The notes under the pieces were generated by a model. The model was not told where the DNA came from. It was given only the letters and a program-made list of their open reading frames with translations, and made no database searches. Position numbers and translations under genes: made by a program. Of a stretch of DNA of 64,000 nt, positions 54,917 through 64,000 are shown one piece after another. Location: contig NZ_PGFI01000011.1 of the NCBI RefSeq assembly GCF_002797755.1, forward strand, positions 1,917,691 to 1,981,690, read 5' to 3'. Position 1 is the first letter of the stretch. Every line of letters starts with the position of its first letter. The stretch is from Brevirhabdus pacifica. Its GTDB lineage: Bacteria > Pseudomonadota > Alphaproteobacteria > Rhodobacterales > Rhodobacteraceae.

Positions 54917-56221
54917 ATGATCCCCCGTTATTCCCGTCCCGAAATGGTCGCCATCTGGTCCCCCGAGACCAAGTTCCGCATCTGGTACGAGATCGAGGCC
55001 CACGCCTGCGACGCCCAGGCCGATCTGGGGGTGATCCCACGCGACAACGCCGCCGCCGTCTGGAAGGCCCGCGACGTGGAATTCGACGTGGCCCGCATCG
55101 ACGAGATCGAAGCTGTCACCAAGCATGACGTCATCGCCTTCCTGACCCATCTGGCCGAGATCATCGGCAACGACGAGGCGCGGTTCGTGCATCAGGGCAT
55201 GACCAGCTCGGACGTGCTGGACACCACGTTCAACGTGCAACTTGTCCGCGCGACCGACCTGTTGCTGGCGGACATGGACAAGCTGCTTGACGCGCTCAAG
55301 CGCCGCGCGCTGGAGCACAAGGACACCGTCCGCATCGGCCGCAGCCACGGCATCCATGCCGAGCCGACGACGATGGGCCTGACCTTCGCCCGTTTCTACG
55401 CCGAGATGGACCGCAATCGCACCCGGCTGCGTGCCGCCCGCGCCGAGATCGCCACCGGCGCCATCTCGGGTGCTGTCGGCACCTTCGCCAACATCGACCC
55501 CGCGGTCGAGGCCCATGTCTGCGAGAAGCTGGGCCTTGAGCCCGAGCCGATCAGCACCCAGGTCATCCCCCGCGACCGTCACGCGGCCTTCTTCGCCACG
55601 CTGGGCGTCATCGGCTCGTCCATCGAGAACGTCGCGACCGAGATCCGCCACATGCAGCGCACCGAGGTGCTGGAGGCCGAGGAGTTCTTTTCCAAGGGCC
55701 AGAAGGGCAGCTCGGCCATGCCGCACAAGCGCAACCCGGTGCTGACCGAGAACCTGACCGGCCTTGCCCGTCTGGTCCGCATGGCCGTGGTGCCCGCGAT
55801 GGAGAACGTCGCCCTCTGGCATGAGCGGGACATCTCCCACAGCTCGGTCGAGCGCAACATCGGCCCCGACACCACGATCACGCTGGACTTCGCCCTGAAC
55901 CGGCTGACCCAGGTGATCGACAAGCTGGTGATCTACCCCGACAACATGCTGGCCAACATGAACAAGTTCCGCGGTCTGGTGATGAGCCAGCGGGTGCTTC
56001 TGGCCCTGACCCAGGCCGGCGTCAGCCGTGAGGATTCCTACAAGCTAGTGCAGCGCAACGCCATGAAGGTCTGGGAAGAAGGCAAGGATTTCAAGACCGA
56101 GCTGCTGGGCGACAAGGAGGTGCTGGCCGCCCTCTCCGCCGAGGAGATCGAGGAGAAGTTCGACCTTGGCTACCACACCAAGCACGTCGACACGATCTTC
56201 AAGCGCGTCTTCGGCGACTGA
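54917..56221 (+). CDS. purB: Adenylosuccinate lyase
   Basis: Acts twice in purine synthesis, releasing fumarate from SAICAR and from adenylosuccinate. 434 residues. FVHQGMTSSDVLDT, RIGRSHGIHAEPTTMGLTFA with the general-acid His, and the fumarase-family signature GSSAMPHKRNPVLTEN with the catalytic Ser are intact. The ATG at 54917 has AAAGGTG upstream; an upstream in-frame extension has a different composition. It is monocistronic or joined to the small gene at 56421. Confidence 0.96.
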   Translation: MIPRYSRPEMVAIWSPETKFRIWYEIEAHACDAQADLGVIPRDNAAAVWKARDVEFDVARIDEIEAVTKHDVIAFLTHLAEIIGNDEARFVHQGMTSSDVLDTTFNVQLVRATDLLLADMDKLLDALKRRALEHKDTVRIGRSHGIHAEPTTMGLTFARFYAEMDRNRTRLRAARAEIATGAISGAVGTFANIDPAVEAHVCEKLGLEPEPISTQVIPRDRHAAFFATLGVIGSSIENVATEIRHMQRTEVLEAEEFFSKGQKGSSAMPHKRNPVLTENLTGLARLVRMAVVPAMENVALWHERDISHSSVERNIGPDTTITLDFALNRLTQVIDKLVIYPDNMLANMNKFRGLVMSQRVLLALTQAGVSREDSYKLVQRNAMKVWEEGKDFKTELLGDKEVLAALSAEEIEEKFDLGYHTKHVDTIFKRVFGD

Positions 56222-56385
56222 TCCGGCCCGGGGCCGCGCCCGCCGGCGTGGCCCCCCTTCGCGCCTCCTACAACCCGGGGCCGCCCCCCTCCCCCCTACA
56301 TTAGGCCGCCGCGCCCTGCGGCAAGGCTTGGCCGACGGATCGGCCCCTCGCTTCTTCGTGCTTCGTGGGCGGGGCCTCTGCGTGC

Positions 56386-56391
56386 TATGAT
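56386..56391 (+). promoter_or_regulatory. Candidate -10 box for the small secreted peptide gene
   Basis: TATGAT lies 30 bp before the ATG at 56421 in a GC-rich gap. The -35 region is poor. Confidence 0.3.
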
Positions 56392-56420
56392 GGGAAATCT
56401 TTCGCACGAAGGAGGATTTT

Positions 56421-56576
56421 ATGATCAAGAGACTGCTTCCCGTATTGATTTTCGTTCTGAGCCCGATGGCCGCTTTCGCCGAGGGCAGCTGCGACCACGA
56501 CACCGCCAACCGCTGCGCCGACGGCCAGGTCTGGGATGCCGGGTCGGGCAGCTGCGTGAACCAGACGACGTCCTAG
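56421..56576 (+). CDS. Small secreted cysteine-containing protein
   Basis: A 51-residue product with a perfect AAGGAGGA ribosome site. MIKRLLPVLIFVLSPMAAFA is a clear signal peptide, leaving about 31 residues with three Cys: EGSCDHDTANRCADGQVWDAGSGSC. The CADGQVWD..SGSC spacing recalls short chitin-binding/EGF-like peptides that are frequent behind purB in this bacterial group. An odd number of Cys leaves one unpaired unless the protein dimerises. The function is unknown. Too short to rank by homology without a search. Confidence 0.7.
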   Translation: MIKRLLPVLIFVLSPMAAFAEGSCDHDTANRCADGQVWDAGSGSCVNQTTS

Positions 56577-56631
56577 GTTCGGAACATTCCCCCGCCCGGC
56601 CAGCCTCGGGGAAAGGGAGAGGCGGCCGGCG

Positions 56632-56654
56632 GGGATTTTCCGGCGGGAAATCCC
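56632..56654. other. Hairpin in the gap upstream of the nitrile hydratase-like operon
   Basis: GGGATTTTCC (56632-56641) and GGGAAATCCC (56645-56654) pair over 10 bp with one G-T. A further GGGGATTT copy follows at 56658. No T-run. It may end the purB-side transcript or act in regulation of the next operon. Confidence 0.35.
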
Positions 56655-56827
56655 GATGGGGATTTGCCCGGCCTCGGGGCCGCGCCCGCCCGGCTTGTGC
56701 CCCCTACCCGTCCCTTCCTGAAAATCGGGTCCCCCCAAGGGGATACCCCCCTCGACATAGCGCGCGGGGCGGGTAATCTGTGTCCGACGCCCGCCACCGC
56801 AGACGCTGGCGAATGCAGGAGGATCCC

Positions 56828-57214
56828 GTGACAGAGCCTGAGCAGAAGACCGATCCCATCCCCGAAAGCCTTGCCGCAGGGCGGCGCTGGCACGACATGG
56901 GCGGCGACATCAGTGGCGACGGCGGCGGCCCGATCCCGCGCGAAGGCCATGACTATGCCCTGTGGGAAAAGCGCATCGACGCGCTGATGGTGCTGTGCGG
57001 TGAGAAGGGATTGATGACCGTCGACGGTCTGCGCCGGGTGCTTGAGGACATGGGGCCGGAGTCCTTCGAGACCATGGGCTATTATGAGCGCTGGATCGCC
57101 TCGGTGAACCAGAACCTGCTGGAAGGTGGCGTCTACACCACCGAGGAGTTGGGCACCCGGATGGAGGCCGTCGCCCGGCGCGGCGCCAGCTATGGCGAGG
57201 CCGCCGGTGGCTGA
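56828..57214 (+). CDS. Nitrile hydratase beta-subunit N-terminal half / thiocyanate hydrolase beta-like (ScnB-like)
   Basis: Protein of 128 residues from a GTG at 56828 right after AGGAGG. RRWHDMGGDISG is the HDMGG start of beta subunits, and ETMGYYERWIASVNQNLLEGGVYTTEELGTRMEAVARRG is the NHase beta N-terminal helical block. It ends where a normal beta subunit would continue into its SH3-like half, which is encoded by the next gene. This split matches thiocyanate hydrolase, where beta equals the N-terminal half of NHase beta. Small accessory proteins of cobalt NHases look similar but are accompanied by a full beta subunit, absent here. Confidence 0.85.
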   Translation: MTEPEQKTDPIPESLAAGRRWHDMGGDISGDGGGPIPREGHDYALWEKRIDALMVLCGEKGLMTVDGLRRVLEDMGPESFETMGYYERWIASVNQNLLEGGVYTTEELGTRMEAVARRGASYGEAAGG

Positions 57215-57470
57215 GCGTGTCCGCGTCCGTGCCATGATGCCCCCGGGCCATGTCCGCACCCCCGCCTATCTGCGCGGCCGGATCGGCGTGATCGAACGCG
57301 AGCTGGGCCGCTTTGCCGACCCCGAGCGCCGGGCCTACAGCCTGCCCTTCGATCAAAGGCGCCTCGTGCGGGTCCGTTTCACCATGGCCGAGATCTGGGG
57401 CCCCGATGCCGAGGCCCCCAACGACACCCTTGACGCAGAGATCTTCGAACACTGGCTGGAGCCCGCCTGA
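57207..57470 (+). CDS. Nitrile hydratase beta-subunit C-terminal half / thiocyanate hydrolase alpha-like (ScnA-like)
   Basis: Protein of 87 residues forming the SH3-like half of an NHase beta subunit: HVRTPAYLRGRIGVIERELGRFADPE and VRVRFTMAEIWGPDAE with the conserved W-G contact region. I chose the GTG at 57207 because GAGG lies 6 bp before it; an ATG at 57192 would add five residues. It overlaps the first gene by 8 bp and the catalytic-subunit gene by TGATG. Confidence 0.85.
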   Translation: MAERVRVRAMMPPGHVRTPAYLRGRIGVIERELGRFADPERRAYSLPFDQRRLVRVRFTMAEIWGPDAEAPNDTLDAEIFEHWLEPA

Positions 57471-58138
57471 TGCCCCACGATCACCCCCATTCCCACGACG
57501 AGGGCGCCGTTCACAGCCACGAGGGGATGTCCCCCTCGGGCCACCCCTACCGCGCCGACAATGACACGCCGCTGACCTACTGGCAGGTGATGGAAATCGC
57601 GATCCGCGAGCTGCTGATCGAGAAGGGCCACACCGACGCGGCCGAGATCACCCGGCAGATCGACCGGATGGACGCGCGCTCACCCGCAGACGGGGCGCGG
57701 CTGGTGGCGCGGGCCTGGCACGATCCGGCCTTTCGCGAAAGACTGCTGGCCGACGGCTCGGCCGCCTGCCGCGAGATGGACCTCGACATCGGGCCGATGC
57801 ACCTGATCGCGGTCGAGAACTCGGAGGCGGTGCACAACCTTGTCGTCTGCACCCTCTGCTCGTGCTACCCGCGCAACCTTCTGGGGCTGCCGCCCGACTG
57901 GTACAAGACCCGCGCCTATCGCTCCCGCGCGGTGCGCGAGCCGCGCGCGGTGCTGCGCGAATTCGGGGTGGACCTGCCCGGTGACACGACCGTACGGGTC
58001 CACGATTCCACCGCCGACATGCGCTATGTGGTGATCCCTGCCCGCCCGCGTGGCACGGAAGGCTGGTCAGAAACGGAGCTGGCCGCGCTGGTCACCCGCG
58101 ACAGCATGATCGGCACCGGCCTGCCCCGCCAACCATGA
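57470..58138 (+). CDS. Nitrile hydratase alpha subunit / thiocyanate hydrolase gamma-like, cobalt type (ScnC-like)
   Basis: Catalytic metal subunit of 222 residues. VCTLCSCYP near residue 125 is the metal claw; Thr in CTLC is typical of cobalt enzymes (iron enzymes have CSLC). RNLLGLPPDWYKTRAYRSRAVREPRAVLREFG and GWSETELAALVTRDSMIG are conserved. The N-terminus is His/Asp-rich (MPHDHPHSHDEGAVHSHEG), as in thiocyanate hydrolase gamma, and may help metal loading. Substrate may be a nitrile, thiocyanate or a related cyano/sulfur compound. No activator gene of the P47K type is adjacent. Confidence 0.9.
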   Translation: MPHDHPHSHDEGAVHSHEGMSPSGHPYRADNDTPLTYWQVMEIAIRELLIEKGHTDAAEITRQIDRMDARSPADGARLVARAWHDPAFRERLLADGSAACREMDLDIGPMHLIAVENSEAVHNLVVCTLCSCYPRNLLGLPPDWYKTRAYRSRAVREPRAVLREFGVDLPGDTTVRVHDSTADMRYVVIPARPRGTEGWSETELAALVTRDSMIGTGLPRQP

Positions 58139-58277
58139 GGACGCCGCGCCCCGCGGGTGCGGGCGCTGCCGCCGGCGCGCTTGAGATCGCCCGCCGCTGG
58201 GCTTATGTCGGGCGGCATTGACCGCACGGGCACGCGCCAGGCCCCGCGCCGCCACCGATGTCACCAGGGATGATTGC

Positions 58278-59195
58278 ATGAAGCGCAGAGCCAACGAGGG
58301 ACGTTCCAGACGGGAATGGGTCGTGGACCGGCTTCTGCGCGGCGCGCTCTGGGCTGCCGGCCGCCTGCCCTACGAGACCCGGGTGCGCCTGTTCGGGCGG
58401 CTGGTCTCGCGGGTGGTGGCGCCGCTGGCGGGCTATAACCGGAGGGTGCGCGACAACCTGGCCCTGGTCTGCCCCGACATGCCCGAGGACGAGGTGGCCC
58501 GCCTGTGCCGCGACGTCGCCGACAACGCCGGCCGCACCATGATCGAGATCTACTCGGGCGACGAGTTCGTCGAGCGCATCGCGCGCATGCCGATGACCGG
58601 CCCGGGGCAGAAGGTGCTGGAAAAGGCCCGCGACGAGGGGCGGCCGGCGATCATCGTCACCGGGCATTTCGGCAATTACGACGCCTCTCGCGCCGCGCTG
58701 ATCGCCAGAGGATTCCGGGTCGGTGCCCTCTATCGCCCCATGAACAATGCCTTTTTCAACGAGCATTACGTCGCCGCCATGGGCCGCATCGGCAAGCCGA
58801 TCTTCCCGCGCGGGCGGCGGGGCTATGGCAATCTGCTGCGCTTCGTCCGTGATGGCGGCATGGCGGGGTTCTTGGTAGATCAATACGTCGCCAGCGGCGC
58901 CGACGTGACCTTCTTCGGCCAGCTTGCCCCGACAGCCCTCTCGGCGGCCGAGCTGGCGCTGAAATACGACGCGCCGCTTGTGCCCACCTACGGCGTGCGA
59001 CAGCCCGACGGCGTCTCGTTCGAGATCGTCGTCGAAGAGGCGATCCCCCACACCGACGCGGTGACCATGACCCAGGCGCTGAACGACAGCCTCGAGGCCA
59101 TCACCCGCAAGCATATGGACCAGTGGTTCTGGATCCACCGCCGGTGGAAACCCTATCGTCAGTGGATGCGCGAGACCGCCAGCACGGGGCCGTAA
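58278..59195 (+). CDS. LpxL/HtrB-family lauroyl/myristoyl (lysophospholipid) acyltransferase
   Basis: Membrane-associated acyltransferase of lipid A or related lipids, 305 residues from the ATG at 58278. The HX4D motif is GHFGNYD at about residue 128; LYRPMNNAFFNE and GFLVDQYVASGADVTFFG follow the family pattern. The early stretch WVVDRLLRGALWAAGRLPYETRVRLFGRL is the membrane-near helix. The 3' end overlaps the convergent DUF1223 gene by 37 bp. Whether it is a primary or secondary acyltransferase cannot be told. Confidence 0.92.
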   Translation: MKRRANEGRSRREWVVDRLLRGALWAAGRLPYETRVRLFGRLVSRVVAPLAGYNRRVRDNLALVCPDMPEDEVARLCRDVADNAGRTMIEIYSGDEFVERIARMPMTGPGQKVLEKARDEGRPAIIVTGHFGNYDASRAALIARGFRVGALYRPMNNAFFNEHYVAAMGRIGKPIFPRGRRGYGNLLRFVRDGGMAGFLVDQYVASGADVTFFGQLAPTALSAAELALKYDAPLVPTYGVRQPDGVSFEIVVEEAIPHTDAVTMTQALNDSLEAITRKHMDQWFWIHRRWKPYRQWMRETASTGP

Positions 59196-59944
59196 CCGGC
59201 CTCCTGGATGATCACGACCGCCGGGCCCTTGCCGGCAAGCGGCACGTTCACATCCAGCGGCGCGGCGCCGTCCCAGTTTTCCCTGTAGTCCCAGCCCGAG
59301 ACGATGTTGGCATAGGTGATCGTCTTGCCGGCGTTCTCGCCGCGCTGGATCTCGACCTTGCGGCTGGGGATGTAGCGCAGGACCTGCACGACCGCCTCGC
59401 GTCCCAGGGGGGCGCCTGCGCTCGCGCGGATGCGCAGGCCGTTGGCGGTCTTCTCGACGGACAGGTCGACCGCTTCGGCCTCGGCCTTATGGGCTTCGAT
59501 CAGGGCATTGACGGGGGCCGGCTTGGTGCCGGTGACGTGGTCCTTGCCGTCGACGACCATGTGCGGGGTATAAATCATTCGCGTCCCGGCGGCCTTGGCA
59601 TAGCCCTTCTGCCGCGCGGTGTGACCGGGGATGGCAAAGCCATCCTTCCAGCCGATGTAGTCCCAGTAATCCACGTGCAGCGCCAGCGCGACAACATCGT
59701 CGCGCTTGGCCAGCTCGGTCAGCATCTCGTCGGCGGGCGGGCATGCCGAGCAGCCCTGCGAGGTGAAAAGCTCGACCAGCACGGGCGATCCGGCCCAGGC
59801 GACGGGGGCAAGCGGCAGGGCCAGCGCCGCCGCGGCGGCCAGAGCGCGCAACAGCCCCATGGGGCGACGGGCGAACCGGCGTTTGCCACCTGTCCGGCCC
59901 GGAAGCTTGCAAAGGGACGCGAGTCCAGACGGCTGCGGCTTCAT
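59159..59944 (-). CDS. DUF1223 domain-containing (thioredoxin-fold) protein
   Basis: Protein of 261 residues. A hydrophobic export segment (MGLLRALAAAAALALPLAPVAWA) is preceded by ~28 basic residues if the start is at 59944, which has AGGGAAG upstream; an ATG at 59860 gives a compact signal peptide but no ribosome site. The mature part starts VLVELFTSQGCSACPPADEMLTELA with a CxxC and continues YWDYIGWKDGFAIPGHTARQKGYA, TPHMVVDG and VSGWDY, the DUF1223 pattern. A periplasmic redox or metal role is possible but not proven. Confidence 0.88.
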   Translation of the reverse strand: MKPQPSGLASLCKLPGRTGGKRRFARRPMGLLRALAAAAALALPLAPVAWAGSPVLVELFTSQGCSACPPADEMLTELAKRDDVVALALHVDYWDYIGWKDGFAIPGHTARQKGYAKAAGTRMIYTPHMVVDGKDHVTGTKPAPVNALIEAHKAEAEAVDLSVEKTANGLRIRASAGAPLGREAVVQVLRYIPSRKVEIQRGENAGKTITYANIVSGWDYRENWDGAAPLDVNVPLAGKGPAVVIIQEAGYGPVLAVSRIH

Positions 59945-60426
59945 GCGGTAACTCACTTCCCTGTCGCTGTGCATGCCAGTTAGATACGCAAGCACAGTGA
60001 TCCTTGCCAATCAAGGTTTTGAGAGGGTGGTTTCAGCCGGCCGTGATGTTTGCGCCGCGCCCTGTCCGCCCCCCGCCCCTTCAGATCGGCGCCGCCGAAT
60101 GGCCCGCTCCGGGTCCCGTCCAGACCCTGCCCCGCGCAGCGTTTCCACCCCCCGCGTCCCGGCGCCACAGTGCGGCAAAAACGCGCCGCGCCGGGGCCTG
60201 CCTGCGCGACTCGGACGCCCGTCAGTGCCCATTCTGGCCAGAAAAACAGACCGGTTGCGCGTTTTTTGCGCGCAGCGCCCCCCGTCCCATGGGCGGAAGT
60301 GGGGATTTGCGCGAATTTCTGCACACTACAGTATACAATTTGCCGGCCCGCCTCTTGATCGCGCCCCTGTGTTGGGGCATAGCCGCCCCAAGGAATATCA
60401 TTCGCCAGCCGAGGGAGGCCCGCAAA
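59945..60426. other. Intergenic region with the acnA promoter
   Basis: A gap of about 480 bp between the divergent DUF1223 and acnA genes. It holds a TGCGCG/CGCGCA hairpin with a T6 loop (60254-60272) and, closer to acnA, the AT-rich stretch around CACTACAGTATACAATTTG. No open frame with a credible ribosome site is seen on either strand, and no RNA gene is recognisable. Confidence 0.5.
60307..60337 (+). promoter_or_regulatory. Candidate promoter of acnA
   Basis: TTGCGC (60307-60312) and TATACA (60332-60337) with a 19-bp spacer lie 90 bp before the aconitase ATG in the most AT-rich part of the gap. The spacer is longer than ideal. Confidence 0.3.
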
Positions 60427-63201
<2,775 letters not shown>

Positions 63202-63260
63202 CCTGCGGGGGCGCCGCTGAAGGTGCCCCTCCCCGCCCGCCACGACAGGCCGTGATAGCG

Positions 63261-63292
63261 AAGGCCCCTGCGCAGAACGCAGGGGCCTTTTT
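63261..63292 (+). terminator. Rho-independent terminator of acnA
   Basis: AAGGCCCCTGCG (63261-63272) pairs with CGCAGGGGCCTT (63278-63289) around CAGAA, followed by TTTTT. A textbook structure, 60 bp after the stop codon. Confidence 0.93.
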
Positions 63293-63359
63293 CGTGGCCC
63301 TGTCGGACCTGAACGCGAAAGGGCCACGACGATGCCGGGGCCCTTCCCTTGTCTGGGGA

Positions 63360-63384
63360 CCGGCCCGGGTGCTCCCCGGGCCGG
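63360..63384. other. Perfect hairpin downstream of the Tyr-rich protein gene
   Basis: CCGGCCCGGG (63360-63369) and CCCGGGCCGG (63375-63384) pair over 10 bp around a 5-nt loop, 10 bp beyond the stop codon of the leftward gene. Lacking a T-run it is not a standard terminator but could protect that mRNA's 3' end. Confidence 0.5.
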
Positions 63385-63394
63385 CGTATTCCGA

Positions 63395-64000
63395 TCAGGC
63401 GTCGGCCTCGTAATAGCCCTCGCCGAAGTAGTCGTAGACACCGTCTCCGAAGTCGACGTAGTCGAACTCCGACCCCGCCCCGTCCGTGCCGGACGCATGT
63501 CCAAGCCCGTAGTGGTAGGGAACGTCCGTCTGCCCGGTTTCACCGTCGTAGTAGTAGTAGGCATAGACATTACCGGCCAGCGAGGCGTCGTAGCCCGTGG
63601 TTGTCATGTCATAGACGTAGAAGTACCAGCTGCCGCCCGTCTCGGACGCTTCCGTGTGGCTCAGCCCCACGTAGAGACCCTGCGAGCCGTTGTCGTAGAC
63701 ATAGGCGTAGTAGTAGTCGCCGGACACGCTTTCCTGGGCGTAGTAGTAGTAGATACCGGCGGTGCCGCTGACATCGGCCTCGTAGTAGCCATAGCCGAAG
63801 TAGTCGTAGGTGCCGCTGCCGAAGTCGACATAGTCGAACTCCGAGCCCAGGCCGTAGGAGCCCGAGGCATAGCCGCTGTCGTAGGAGTATGTGTAAGCGG
63901 CCGAGCCGGTCTCGCCGTCGTAATAGTAGTAGGACCAGGTCTCGCCCGAACTGCCCGACGAGCCGGCGTCATAGGCATCGTAGATGTAGTAGGTCCAGGT
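63395..64000 (-). CDS. Tyrosine-rich repeat protein, C-terminal part (runs off right edge)
   Basis: A leftward frame open from the window edge to a TGA at 63395 encodes 201 residues with about 45 Tyr, plus many Gly, Ser, Asp and almost no Lys, Arg, Cys or Pro. It contains 1.6 copies of a 124-residue repeat: SEFDYVDFGSGTYDYFGYGY (63844 downward) recurs as SEFDYVDFGDGVYDYFGEGY (63472 downward), and SYYYYDGETG recurs as AYYYYDGETG. The protein is acidic, and the pattern of alternating aromatic residues suggests beta strands. No start, signal or secretion domain is in the window. I recognise no family; a secreted, surface or self-assembling protein is a guess. Confidence 0.8.
   Translation of the reverse strand, partial: TWTYYIYDAYDAGSSGSSGETWSYYYYDGETGSAAYTYSYDSGYASGSYGLGSEFDYVDFGSGTYDYFGYGYYEADVSGTAGIYYYYAQESVSGDYYYAYVYDNGSQGLYVGLSHTEASETGGSWYFYVYDMTTTGYDASLAGNVYAYYYYDGETGQTDVPYHYGLGHASGTDGAGSEFDYVDFGDGVYDYFGEGYYEADA

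Noticed and set aside
56828..57214. Call as a nitrile hydratase accessory/activator protein
   Set aside because: It has the HDMGG start of a beta subunit and is directly followed by the matching SH3-like half, with no separate full beta subunit.
63737..63752. TAGTAGTAG microsatellite-like repeat
   Set aside because: It is simply consecutive Tyr codons of the Tyr-rich protein read on the other strand, not an independent repeat element.

Overview
The window is high-GC DNA with dense, tightly overlapping genes and looks like a chromosomal segment of an alphaproteobacterium, most likely of the Rhodobacteraceae/Paracoccaceae. Support for this comes from the pepA-holC and lptF-lptG-lptD-surA-pdxA-rsmA runs, family-typical small proteins (DUF4112, DUF4167, DUF6314, DUF1499, TIGR02281 aspartic protease), a TAXI-type TRAP transporter and the codon bias. 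I saw no rRNA, tRNA, CRISPR array, insertion sequence or prophage.

Region 1 (1-26119) is an acyl-CoA catabolism island. It holds three acyl-CoA ligases, three acyl-CoA dehydrogenases, a fused hydratase/3-hydroxyacyl-CoA dehydrogenase, two thiolases (one very like 3-oxoadipyl-CoA thiolase), a MaoC hydratase, two SDRs, an MDR reductase, two thioesterases, a nitronate monooxygenase, a ThDP enzyme, a TAXI-TRAP importer and one IclR regulator. A TRAP-to-beta-oxidation operon runs rightwards (5061-14288). A seven-gene operon runs leftwards (22342-15805) and contains a phosphotransferase plus ACAD11-like dehydrogenase pair, which suggests degradation of 4-hydroxyacyl-CoA by phosphorylation and elimination. 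Four copies of a 19-bp palindrome (TGCGRAATNNNATTYCGCA-like) sit in four of the island's promoter regions, so the island is probably one regulon of the embedded IclR protein.

Region 2 (26179-33887) is a TPP-riboswitch-controlled thiamine operon: thiD-thiO-thiS-thiG-thiE-thiF-thiY-tenA-thiZ-thiX. It combines thiazole synthesis, pyrimidine kinase and coupling with uptake and salvage of pyrimidine precursors. Nearly all junctions are start/stop overlaps.

Region 3 (34093-56576) is mostly housekeeping: small membrane proteins, ndk, an ABC-F protein, MarC, a membrane aspartic protease, holC and pepA, the LPS export proteins LptF/G/D, a SurA-like chaperone, pdxA, rsmA, DUF4167, prmC-prfA, a ureohydrolase, bioY, DUF6314, purB and a small secreted Cys peptide.

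Region 4 (56828-64000) holds a three-gene nitrile hydratase/thiocyanate hydrolase-type metalloenzyme in scnBAC order with a His-rich tail on the catalytic subunit. It is followed by an LpxL-type acyltransferase, a DUF1223 redox-fold protein, aconitase and, at the right edge, the C-terminal end of a strikingly tyrosine-rich repeat protein with no function I can assign.
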